Part shown: one piece after another, positions 1 to 6,254 of the stretch
Numbering within the stretch: the first letter of the stretch is position 1
Layout of the letters: every line of letters starts with the position of its first letter
Program-made: the position numbers and the translations under genes
The notes under the pieces: model-generated
The model's input: the letters and a program-made list of their open reading frames with translations, nothing else
Databases searched by the model: none
Told to the model about the DNA's origin: nothing
From: CAYJAZ01 sp964369165
Lineage (GTDB): Bacteria; Desulfobacterota; Desulfovibrionia; Desulfovibrionales; Desulfovibrionaceae
Assembly: GCA_964369165.1 (NCBI GenBank)
Contig: CAYJFE010000111.1
Location: 1 to 7,815 of the forward strand
Length of the DNA stretch: 7,815 nt
Direction of reading: 5' to 3'

Positions 1-1
1 T

Positions 2-52
2 TTGGGGAAAGGGAACCTTACTTTTTCAAAAGTATGGTTTCCTTTCCCCCAA
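2..52 (-). terminator. Probable hairpin terminator or hairpin repeat after alaS
   Basis: An imperfect inverted repeat begins 6 bases after the alaS stop codon. The outer arms are 2-17 and 36-52 and pair over about 16 bases with one bulged base and one mismatch. A second short stem lies inside them (20-24 with 29-33, four-base loop). In the alaS transcript this gives a long two-tier hairpin, a good candidate for the end of the proA-gmhB-proC-alaS transcript. No U-tract can be seen because the window ends within 1 base of the stem, so intrinsic termination is not proven. It could instead be a dispersed hairpin repeat or an mRNA 3'-end stabiliser. It could also serve a convergent gene beyond the left edge. 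Confidence 0.6.
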
Positions 53-58
53 GGCTTT

Positions 59-2749
59 CTATAAGCCTTTAATAATTTCTTTTAATTCGGCAAGGGCAGC
101 TTCAATGCCATTGACATTTGTCCCGCCAGCTTGTGCTTGATCAGGGCGACCACCGCCAGAACCTTCGATGTGCACAGCAATTTTCTTGATAATGTCAGGC
201 GCTGTTGTTTTTGCGTGTAGATCTTTAGAAACATAGACTATCATCTGTGCTTTGCCTTCCACATTGCTCACAATGCAAGCAATGCCAGATTGAAGCTTTG
301 ATTTCACATCGTCCATCATTTCACGCAAGAGCTTTACAGGCACGTCTGTCAAATGTGAAGTTACAAGTTTGACTCCATTGATTTCTTCTTCTGAACCGCT
401 TGTTCCACTTTGCGAACCTTGTGCAGCACCACTTTGTGCGGATGCTAATTTAGCTTTTTCTAATTCTTTTTTGAGTGCTTTCATATCCGCTTGCAGGCTT
501 TGAATACGTGGCACAACTTCTTGCGCTTTCACTTTTAAAGACTGGGCAATGTTTGCAAGCTCTGCTCTTTCTTCTTGGATATAGCTTAGAGCATTAAAGC
601 CTGTGAGAGCTTCAATTCTGCGTATGCCAGCGGCTATGCCAGATTCGGAAAGAATAATAAATGAGCCGATTTGCCCGCTGGATTTTAAGTGCGTTCCACC
701 ACAAAGTTCAAGGCTGTCTTTATCGCCAATATTTACCACACGAACAATATCGCCGTATTTTTCGCCAAATAAGCCGATCGCACCAAATTCACTTGCTTCT
801 TTCGGGCTCATTTCATGTGTTTCTATTTGCCCATTTGCAAGAATAATGCGGTTTACTTCAAGCTCAACTTGACGCAATTCGTCTTGAGTCATTGCGGTGA
901 TGTGCGTGAAGTCAAAACGCAATCTTTCAGGGGTGACTAATGAACCTTTTTGCTGAACGTGTGTGCCTAAAACTGTGCGAAGTGCGGCATGAAGAATATG
1001 AGTTGCTGTGTGATTTCGCCCTGTTGCAATACGTACGCTTTCAGTCACTTGCATATCAACTTCTTGATCGGCATAAATTGTGCCAGAAGATACTTCAATA
1101 ATATGCGCAAAGCAGTTAGGAAGAGGCTTTTGCGTGTCTAGCACTTGCGCTTTTCCCTGCGGAGCTGAAATAAGGCCTTGATCGCCAACTTGACCGCCAG
1201 ATTCTCCATAGAAAGGAGTTTGATTAACAAGTATGTAACCTTTTTCGCCTTCTTCTAATTTTTCTGTGCTTATGCCGTCGCTGTCTAAAAGGGCAACTAT
1301 ACGCGCTTTTGCTTCAAGGCAATCGTAGCCAATAAAGGAAGTGATAAGGCCATCGTCAACATATTTTTTGAAAATATCATTTGCATTTGCGCCGTCAGAG
1401 CCGAGAAGTCCTTTGCCTTTTTGCGCATTTCTTGAACGGTTTTTTTGCTCAAGCATACATTGCTCATAGGCGGCAGTGTCTATATTAAATCCACGTTTTC
1501 TTGCGATATCGTCAACAATATCAATAGGAAAACCATAAGTGTCGTAGAGCGTGAAAGCAATTTGACCACTTATAGTGTCTTTTTTGTCTTTTGAAAGATT
1601 GTCAAATTCATCATCAAGCATGATAAGCCCTTGATTGAGAGTTTTTGCAAATCTTTCTTCTTCTTCTTTTACCACTCTGGCAATAAAATCTTTTGATTCA
1701 ATAAGCTCAGGGTAAACATCGCCCATGATTTCACACACTTTCACGGCAACTTTATATAAAAATGCTTCTTCCACGTTAATTAATGTTGCAAAGCGAAGTG
1801 CACGGCGCAAAAGGCGGCGCAATACATAAGATCGCCCTTCATTGCCTGGTAAAACGCCGTCAGCAATAAGAAATGCGGCTGAACGAGAATGATCGGCGAT
1901 AACACGAAGAGCTGTGTCAATATCATTTGTGTCAGGATCGCTGAAAGAATAAGTCACATGAGCTAATTGTGCGGAATATTGAATTATATCTTGAAATAAA
2001 TCGCAATCGAAATTCGAACGCTTGCCTTGAGAAACGGCTGCCATACGCTCTAAACCCATGCCTGTGTCAATTGAAGGCTTAGGCAGATTTTCACGGCCTT
2101 GTTCCGTTTGATTGAATTGCATAAAAACAAGGTTCCAGATTTCAAGATATCTGTCGCAATCGCAAGAGCCAATGCCGCAATTGTCGCCACACTTCATGTC
2201 TTCGCCTTGATCGACAAAGATTTCAGAACAAGGGCCGCAAGGGCCTGTTTCGCCCATGCTCCAGAAATTATCTTTCGCGCCTATGCGAAAAATTCTGTCT
2301 TTTTCAACCTTTGCCACTTCTTCCCACAATTTTGCGGCTTCGTCGTCTTCTTCAAAAACTGTCACATAGAGTTTTTCTTTTGGAAGTTCTAAAACTTCTG
2401 TGATAAAGCCCCAAGCAAAGAGTATGGCATCTTTTTTGAAATAATCACCAAAAGAGAAATTGCCGAGCATTTCAAAGAAAGTGTGGTGACGAGCAGTTCT
2501 GCCGACGTTTTCTAAGTCGTTGTGCTTGCCGCTCACACGAAGGCATTTTTGCGAAGTGGTTGCTCTTTTATAGGAGCGCACTTCTTCGCCTTGGAAAAGC
2601 TTTTTAAATGGCACCATACCAGCATTTGTGAAAAGCAAGGTGGCGTCATCTCTGGGGATAAGGGGGGCAGATTCGACAATAGTATGCCCATTTTTTTGAA
2701 AATACTCTAAAAATAAAGAACGGATTTCTTTTGCGGAATAACTTTTCAT
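59..2749 (-). CDS. alaS: Alanyl-tRNA synthetase (AlaRS)
   Basis: Charges tRNA-Ala with alanine in the cytoplasm and clears mischarged Ser or Gly. The 896 residues are slightly longer than the E. coli enzyme. Seen: the class II catalytic core at the N-terminus (TNAGM at 41-45, SGKHNDLENVG at 73-83, then RTARHHTFFEMLGNFSFGDY at 84-103). The editing domain has zinc ligands H580 and H584 (HTATH) and C683 and H687 (CGGTH). A coiled coil of roughly 725-770 is followed by a C-terminal C-Ala/DHHA1 domain with GGGRPDQAQAGG at 864-875. Extra features are CGPC at 171-174 with four cysteines at 187-198, and a Ser/Gly/Ala-rich linker at about 771-786. The ATG is preceded by GAGAG four bases upstream and begins at the conserved N-terminus. 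It is the last gene of the leftward operon, 27 bases after proC, with no separate promoter evident. Confidence 0.98.
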   Translation of the reverse strand: MKSYSAKEIRSLFLEYFQKNGHTIVESAPLIPRDDATLLFTNAGMVPFKKLFQGEEVRSYKRATTSQKCLRVSGKHNDLENVGRTARHHTFFEMLGNFSFGDYFKKDAILFAWGFITEVLELPKEKLYVTVFEEDDEAAKLWEEVAKVEKDRIFRIGAKDNFWSMGETGPCGPCSEIFVDQGEDMKCGDNCGIGSCDCDRYLEIWNLVFMQFNQTEQGRENLPKPSIDTGMGLERMAAVSQGKRSNFDCDLFQDIIQYSAQLAHVTYSFSDPDTNDIDTALRVIADHSRSAAFLIADGVLPGNEGRSYVLRRLLRRALRFATLINVEEAFLYKVAVKVCEIMGDVYPELIESKDFIARVVKEEEERFAKTLNQGLIMLDDEFDNLSKDKKDTISGQIAFTLYDTYGFPIDIVDDIARKRGFNIDTAAYEQCMLEQKNRSRNAQKGKGLLGSDGANANDIFKKYVDDGLITSFIGYDCLEAKARIVALLDSDGISTEKLEEGEKGYILVNQTPFYGESGGQVGDQGLISAPQGKAQVLDTQKPLPNCFAHIIEVSSGTIYADQEVDMQVTESVRIATGRNHTATHILHAALRTVLGTHVQQKGSLVTPERLRFDFTHITAMTQDELRQVELEVNRIILANGQIETHEMSPKEASEFGAIGLFGEKYGDIVRVVNIGDKDSLELCGGTHLKSSGQIGSFIILSESGIAAGIRRIEALTGFNALSYIQEERAELANIAQSLKVKAQEVVPRIQSLQADMKALKKELEKAKLASAQSGAAQGSQSGTSGSEEEINGVKLVTSHLTDVPVKLLREMMDDVKSKLQSGIACIVSNVEGKAQMIVYVSKDLHAKTTAPDIIKKIAVHIEGSGGGRPDQAQAGGTNVNGIEAALAELKEIIKGL

Positions 2750-2776
2750 ATTTCTCTCATTAAAACAATTTTACGA

Positions 2777-3544
2777 TTAATTTTCGTATTTTGAGGCTTT
2801 TAATATTGCTTGAACAATATTAGATTTCACAGCATTTGCTTCTAAGTGGTTGACACCTTGAATAGTAATTCCTTTTGGAGAGCAGACCTGCTGCTTCAAA
2901 TCATAAAAGGAAAGAGGCGTTCTGCCAGCTAGGGCAATAGAGCCTGTGAAAGTTTGTACGGTGACTTTTCTTGCGTCTTTGTGGCTAAAGCCCATGGTGA
3001 CAGCAGCTTCATAAAAAGCTTCCATAATGTGAAAGATAAAGCCAGGGCCACTGCCAACAAGGCCTGAAAAGGCGTCTATTTTTTCTTCGGGAAGAACGTA
3101 TATATCGCCGATAAGGGCAAATAAATCTTCCACATCTTTTTTAGATTCTTCGCTGAGTTTAGGATCGTCAAAGCAAAGAGCAAACACACCCTTGCCTACA
3201 GCGGCAGGAAGATTTGGCATGGTGCGCACAACAGGGCATACACCGTGTGAATCTTTGCGCATTGTGTGGATTTCAACACCAGCAGCAATAGATAAAAGTA
3301 TTTGATCTTTATTGAGAAAGTCAACCAAGCTTTCAATAATGCCCGTAATTCTATGTGGTTTTGCGGCAAGAATAATCAAATCAGATTTTCTTACAAGCGA
3401 CTCAATTTCTTGATAATATTTCTCTGGCACGATTTCTTTGTGTGGATTATAGGCATAAATTGTTTTACCATGTGCGGCAAGGCCTGTTGCGATTGCACTG
3501 CCCATTTTGCCATAGCCAATAATTCCAATATTCTGTAAGGCCAT
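2777..3544 (-). CDS. proC: Pyrroline-5-carboxylate reductase
   Basis: Reduces 1-pyrroline-5-carboxylate to proline with NAD(P)H, the last step of proline synthesis. The 255-residue product is at the short end of the family. Seen: an N-terminal Rossmann nucleotide-binding motif GYGKMG (10-15), AAKP (60-63), SIAAG (85-89), RTMPNLPAAVGKG (107-119), and the C-terminal dimer/active-site signatures GSGPGF (164-169) and SPKGITIQGVNHLE (222-235). That last motif is usually SPGGTT, so K224 and I226 depart from the common form. The open frame extends upstream to an ATG at 3601. I chose 3544 because it has AAAGGAG seven bases ahead and because the Rossmann strand follows at once. The upstream 19 residues lie inside gmhB and look unrelated to the family. 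It shares an operon with proA, the preceding enzyme in the pathway. Confidence 0.95.
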   Translation of the reverse strand: MALQNIGIIGYGKMGSAIATGLAAHGKTIYAYNPHKEIVPEKYYQEIESLVRKSDLIILAAKPHRITGIIESLVDFLNKDQILLSIAAGVEIHTMRKDSHGVCPVVRTMPNLPAAVGKGVFALCFDDPKLSEESKKDVEDLFALIGDIYVLPEEKIDAFSGLVGSGPGFIFHIMEAFYEAAVTMGFSHKDARKVTVQTFTGSIALAGRTPLSFYDLKQQVCSPKGITIQGVNHLEANAVKSNIVQAILKASKYEN

Positions 3545-3551
3545 AATAAAA

Positions 3552-3558
3552 CTCCTTT
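3552..3558 (-). promoter_or_regulatory. Strong ribosome binding site of proC
   Basis: On the minus strand this reads AAAGGAG, seven bases before the ATG at 3544. It decides the start of proC against the longer open frame from 3601. Its first base is also the last base of the gmhB stop codon (3558-3560), so termination of gmhB and initiation of proC occur at the same place and may be coupled. Confidence 0.85.
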
Positions 3559-4070
3559 TATTTACTTTCTCTTTCTGCAAAAATCTTTTGCAAAAAGTCA
3601 TAAATATTTTCCTCTAAGAAGAGGTATCCTTCCATGCCAGCATTGATTCCAGCATCTACATCTCTTTTTTTATCGCCAATAATAAAGGATTGCGATAGGT
3701 CAATATCGTGTTTTTTTGCTAAGTGCAAAATCATGCCAGGTTCAGGCTTTCTGCATGAACAAACTTTACTATATTCTTCTACAATACCTTCAGGGTGATG
3801 CGGGCAAAATGCGTATTCATCAATGCTTGTGCCTGCTTTTTCTAATTCTTCCTGCACTTTTTTATGCAAGATTTCCACATCTTCTGCTTTATATAAAGCT
3901 CTTGCTACACCCGATTGATTGGTGACAACAAAGACTTTATAATTCTTTTCTTTGCAAAGAGCAATGGCTTTTTTAGCCCCTTCAATCCAGAAAAAATCTT
4001 CAAATTTGTGGATATAGCCCAAATCGTGATTGAGGACACCGTCCCTGTCGAAAAAAACTGCTTTATTCAT
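3558..4070 (-). CDS. gmhB: D-glycero-D-manno-heptose 1,7-bisphosphate 7-phosphatase (HAD family)
   Basis: Removes the 7-phosphate from heptose 1,7-bisphosphate in the ADP-heptose pathway that feeds the LPS inner core. Length is 170 residues. HAD motifs seen: FFDRDGVLN with D8 (nucleophile) and D10, TNQSG at 50-54, K108 in CRKPEPGM, and GDKKRDVDAG at 132-141 with D133 and D137. A zinc-type set C89-x-H91 and C104-x-C106 lies between the second and third motifs and is characteristic of GmhB rather than general HAD phosphatases. The related histidinol-phosphatase is the main alternative, but there are no histidine genes nearby. I start at 4070: AAGAAG lies just upstream, the nucleophile motif follows directly, and only one base separates it from the proA stop. 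The longer ATG at 4106 has no Shine-Dalgarno and would overlap proA. Anomer preference cannot be read from sequence. Confidence 0.9.
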   Translation of the reverse strand: MNKAVFFDRDGVLNHDLGYIHKFEDFFWIEGAKKAIALCKEKNYKVFVVTNQSGVARALYKAEDVEILHKKVQEELEKAGTSIDEYAFCPHHPEGIVEEYSKVCSCRKPEPGMILHLAKKHDIDLSQSFIIGDKKRDVDAGINAGMEGYLFLEENIYDFLQKIFAERESK

Positions 4071-4071
4071 A

Positions 4072-5349
4072 TTAACTTCTTGCAAGATATTCAGAACTTG
4101 CGACATATTTTGTGGTGGTTAATTCTTTTATGCCCATAACTCCGTAAGAGTGAAGTTTTGAAGTGCAGATGCCAATTTCTGCGCCAAGGCCTAATTGACC
4201 GCCATCGTTAAAGCGTGTAGAAGAATTGACAAGAACAAGAGAAGCATCGACGTCAACTTGGAAATTTCTTGCCATATCAAGGTCTTGCGTGCAAATGCAT
4301 TCGCTGTGGTTTGAACCGTATTCAGTAATATGCTCAATAGCTTCGTTATAGGAATCAACAATGCGGATTGCAAGTGTAAGATCATGAAATTCTTGACCAA
4401 AATCTTCTGGTTTGGCTTTTGTAGTGAGGTGTGAAGAAAGTTTTTGTGCTTCAACAAGCGTGAGAGAGCGAGCGCATAAACGCATTTCAACATTTACTTT
4501 TGCCAAAGCAGGCACGAGCATTTTGAGAAAATCTTGGGCTATGCTTTCTTCTACAAGCAAGCATTCAAGAGCATTACAGGCGGAAGGTCTCTGCACTTTT
4601 GCATTTATAACAAGAGGCAAACTCTCTTCAAGGCGCGCGCTTTTTTCGATAAACATATGACAAACGCCCTTAAAGTGTTTCAAAACAGGCATGGTTGCTT
4701 GTTCAACAACGGCACGAATAAGGCTTTCGCCTCCACGGGGAATAAGAACATCAATATATTCGTGCATTTTACACATAATTTGCACGGCTTCTCTATCGGT
4801 GGTAGGAACAATTTGCACGGCTTTTTCAGGCAGATTAGCTTCTTTTAAGGCTTCACTCAAAAGATTTGCAAGAGCTGTGTTTGCATTTAAAGCTTCAGAA
4901 CCGCCACGCAAAATAACGGCATTTCCTGCTCTTAAGCACAAAATTGCCGCATCAATAGTGACATTTGGGCGAGATTCGTAAATAATTGCAATAACACCAA
5001 GTGGCACACGCATTTTGCCAACAGTCAAACCATTCGGTCTTTGCCATTGCTCTTCCACAACATTTATAGGGTGCGGATAATTGGCGGCGTAGAGGCAGGC
5101 TTCTGCCATTTCTTCAATGATGGCATCTGTGAGCTCAAGGCGTTGAATGTCGTGAACACTCATGCCTTTTTCTTTGGCTTTTGTGACATCTTTATTGGAA
5201 GCTTCTTTTAAGCTTTGCGCATTTTGTCTTAGTAATTGCGCAAGTATTTCAAGAGCATATGAAATGTCTTTGCCTTTTGCCCTTGAGAGGATTTGTGAAG
5301 ATTTTTTTGCGTCTTTGCCCATTTGATTGAGTGTGCTTTGTATATCCAT
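4072..5349 (-). CDS. proA: Gamma-glutamyl phosphate reductase
   Basis: Reduces gamma-glutamyl phosphate with NADPH to glutamate semialdehyde, the second step of proline synthesis; the product cyclises to the ProC substrate. The 425 residues match the usual length of this aldehyde-dehydrogenase-type family. Seen: the cofactor region PLGVIAIIYESRPNVTIDA (116-134) with AGNAVILRGGSEA (141-153), the catalytic cysteine C258 in RPSACNALE, and the C-terminal signature RFNDGGQLGLGAEIG (379-393) followed by HSYGVMGIKELTTTKY (400-415). The ATG has GAGG eight bases upstream. It is the first gene of the leftward operon, with a promoter candidate directly ahead. Its 3' end abuts gmhB with one base between. 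proB, often next to proA, is not in the window. Confidence 0.97.
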   Translation of the reverse strand: MDIQSTLNQMGKDAKKSSQILSRAKGKDISYALEILAQLLRQNAQSLKEASNKDVTKAKEKGMSVHDIQRLELTDAIIEEMAEACLYAANYPHPINVVEEQWQRPNGLTVGKMRVPLGVIAIIYESRPNVTIDAAILCLRAGNAVILRGGSEALNANTALANLLSEALKEANLPEKAVQIVPTTDREAVQIMCKMHEYIDVLIPRGGESLIRAVVEQATMPVLKHFKGVCHMFIEKSARLEESLPLVINAKVQRPSACNALECLLVEESIAQDFLKMLVPALAKVNVEMRLCARSLTLVEAQKLSSHLTTKAKPEDFGQEFHDLTLAIRIVDSYNEAIEHITEYGSNHSECICTQDLDMARNFQVDVDASLVLVNSSTRFNDGGQLGLGAEIGICTSKLHSYGVMGIKELTTTKYVASSEYLARS

Positions 5350-5357
5350 GCTCTTCG

Positions 5358-5361
5358 CCTC
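5358..5361 (-). promoter_or_regulatory. Ribosome binding site of proA
   Basis: GAGG on the minus strand lies eight bases before the proA ATG and supports the start at 5349. The open frame also runs further upstream of this ATG in other frames, but none of those starts gives ProA sequence. Confidence 0.65.
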
Positions 5362-5384
5362 GTATATTTTCCAATTTTTTCATT

Positions 5385-5413
5385 TATATACACTAGTATT
5401 TTTATTTGAGCAA
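5385..5413 (-). promoter_or_regulatory. Candidate sigma-70 promoter for the proA-gmhB-proC-alaS operon
   Basis: On the minus strand a -35-like TTGCTC (5408-5413) is followed after 17 bases by a -10-like TATATA (5385-5390). The start of transcription would be near 5378, leaving a leader of about 28 bases that holds the GAGG site. The -35 matches consensus at only three of six positions, so the call rests on spacing, the AT-rich setting and position ahead of the first gene. A short inverted repeat (AAGTG at 5412-5416, CACTT at 5427-5431) touches the -35 element. Confidence 0.5.
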
Positions 5414-5436
5414 GTGTAAAACAGAGCACTTTAAGG

Positions 5437-5448
5437 ACTTTTAAAAGT
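5437..5448. promoter_or_regulatory. Perfect 12-base palindrome between the divergent promoters
   Basis: ACTTTTAAAAGT is a perfect palindrome lying between the leftward -35 (5408-5413) and the rightward -35 (5462-5467). It could be an operator for a dimeric regulator acting on both operons. AT-rich palindromes of this size also arise by chance, and no matching regulator is encoded in the window. Confidence 0.3.
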
Positions 5449-5461
5449 AGTTAATCTTCAC

Positions 5462-5490
5462 TTGATTAGCTTAGAAAAGTTTGCTATTTT
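5462..5490 (+). promoter_or_regulatory. Candidate sigma-70 promoter for the ykgJ-type gene and ruvAB
   Basis: TTGATT (5462-5467) and TATTTT (5485-5490) are separated by exactly 17 bases, a good sigma-70 arrangement. Transcription would start near 5497, giving a leader of roughly 60 bases before the ATG at 5560. The gaps of 14 and 2 bases further on suggest that this promoter also serves ruvA and ruvB. I saw no LexA-type SOS box, but binding sites in this lineage differ from those of E. coli. Confidence 0.6.
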
Positions 5491-5504
5491 GGGAAAAATT
5501 AACG

Positions 5505-5576
5505 ATGATGGACTATCGTACTATATCGAATGGGGGAAAGCTTAAAAGCTTGAAAAATTATGTCAAACGAAGATAA
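5505..5576 (+). CDS. Possible short upstream ORF overlapping the ykgJ start
   Basis: A 23-codon frame starts with two consecutive ATGs and ends in TAA at 5574-5576, 14 bases inside the next gene in another frame. The predicted peptide, MMDYRTISNGGKLKSLKNYV plus KRR, is basic and unrecognised. GGGA at 5491-5494 lies ten bases ahead of the first ATG. If translated it would carry ribosomes through the leader hairpin and end next to the main start, an arrangement typical of translational coupling. It may equally be chance open sequence. Confidence 0.2.
   Translation: MMDYRTISNGGKLKSLKNYVKRR
5530..5553 (+). CDS. Possible seven-codon upstream ORF in the ykgJ leader
   Basis: ATG at 5530 is followed by six codons and TGA (peptide MGESLKA), ending six bases before the ATG at 5560. 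It is in the same frame as the downstream gene but is cut off from it by the stop, so it does not extend that gene. It overlaps the G run and the small hairpin of the leader. There is no clear Shine-Dalgarno ahead of it, so translation is doubtful. Confidence 0.12.
   Translation: MGESLKA
5532..5551 (+). promoter_or_regulatory. G-rich site plus small hairpin in the leader of the ykgJ-type gene
   Basis: A purine run GGGGGA (5532-5537) is the only Shine-Dalgarno-like element ahead of the ATG at 5560, yet it ends 22 bases upstream, too far for normal initiation. Between them lies a perfect 5-bp stem with a four-base loop (5538-5542 with 5547-5551). Folding of this hairpin would bring the G run to about eight bases from the start. 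The pairing is seen in the sequence; its function is inference. Confidence 0.4.
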
Positions 5577-6240
5577 AAACTGTACACAATGCGGAACTTG
5601 CTGTAGAAAAGGCGGTCCTGCAATTCATGATAAAGATGTAGATTTATTGAAAGATAATGTTATACGCATAGCTGATTTGATGACATTTCGCCCAGGCGAA
5701 TTTGTGCGTGACGAATCACAGCAAAAAGTTGTGCCGCTTGAAGTTGATGTGGTGAAACTTGCGCCAGCTATCAATTCAGAAGAGCATGACTGGACTTGCC
5801 GTTTTCTTATCCAAAAAGAAAAAAGTGCCGCGTGCGCCCTTCATGGCAAGCACCCAGCCGAGTGTAGAGCATTATACTGTAAAAGCCCTGAATTTCTTCT
5901 TGCTTTGCCAGCTGATGGCAGACAAACACGCAAGCAAATCATTGAAATAACAAAATCTCCGGCATGGTGGCTCGAGCTTATTGCCACGCATGAAGAAAAA
6001 TGTGATTTGGCAAAAATTGCTGAATATATAGTAAAAATCGAAGAAGAAGGCTCAAAAGAAGCTATTATTGAAATGATAGCATTTGATAATTCTTTCAGAG
6101 AATTAGTGCTAGAAAAAACTGATATCACAGAAGATTTGCTTCCTTTCTTGTTTGGTCGCCCCTTGCTTGGGCTTATGCATCAATACAAGGTGGAAGTCCT
6201 AAAAACTGACAAAGGCCTTTTACTTAAGAAAAATTCTTAA
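5560..6240 (+). CDS. YkgJ-type Cys-cluster (CxxCxxCC) metal-binding protein, function unknown
   Basis: The 226-residue product begins with the UPF0153/YkgJ signature CxxCxxCC (C8, C11, C14, C15). Family-like cysteines follow at C80 (CRFL), C92, C102 and C107 (C-ALHGKHPAE-C-RALY-C). These eight cysteines match the pattern thought to hold zinc or an iron-sulfur cluster. The biochemical role of the family is not established. The rest (about 120-226) is mostly charged, predicted helical sequence without recognised motifs, plus one further cysteine, C148. There is no signal peptide or membrane segment, so it is probably cytoplasmic. The start at 5560 is the only ATG ahead of the Cys motif in frame without an intervening stop, although its Shine-Dalgarno is poor. 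It is 14 bases ahead of ruvA and probably co-transcribed with ruvAB. A link to DNA repair is only inferred from that position. Confidence 0.85.
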   Translation: MSNEDKNCTQCGTCCRKGGPAIHDKDVDLLKDNVIRIADLMTFRPGEFVRDESQQKVVPLEVDVVKLAPAINSEEHDWTCRFLIQKEKSAACALHGKHPAECRALYCKSPEFLLALPADGRQTRKQIIEITKSPAWWLELIATHEEKCDLAKIAEYIVKIEEEGSKEAIIEMIAFDNSFRELVLEKTDITEDLLPFLFGRPLLGLMHQYKVEVLKTDKGLLLKKNS

Positions 6241-6254
6241 TCTAGGGTGTTGAT

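Noticed and set aside
603..872. Plus-strand open frame of 89 codons opposite alaS
   Set aside because: It lies wholly inside alaS on the other strand, has no family features, and is explained by alaS codon composition.
2099..2392. Plus-strand open frame of 97 codons opposite alaS
   Set aside because: Antisense to a well-conserved part of the AlaRS catalytic domain, no ribosome site, and no recognisable protein features.
2750..2776. T-box or other RNA leader ahead of alaS
   Set aside because: Only 27 bases separate proC and alaS, which is far too short for a T-box, and no such structure is visible.
3545..3601. N-terminal extension of proC to the ATG at 3601
   Set aside because: The extra 19 residues overlap gmhB, lack a ribosome site and precede the Rossmann strand; the ATG at 3544 has AAAGGAG at ideal spacing.
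4071..4106. N-terminal extension of gmhB to the ATG at 4106
   Set aside because: It would overlap proA by 35 bases, has no Shine-Dalgarno, and adds 12 residues ahead of the HAD nucleophile motif that the family normally lacks.
4534..4848. Plus-strand open frame of 104 codons opposite proA, with two overlapping ones
   Set aside because: Several overlapping frames on the opposite strand of a conserved gene indicate compositional shadows, not genes.
5350..5559. tRNA, small RNA gene or riboswitch in the divergent intergenic region
   Set aside because: No cloverleaf, no conserved riboswitch core and no internal terminator; promoters and short leaders account for the space.
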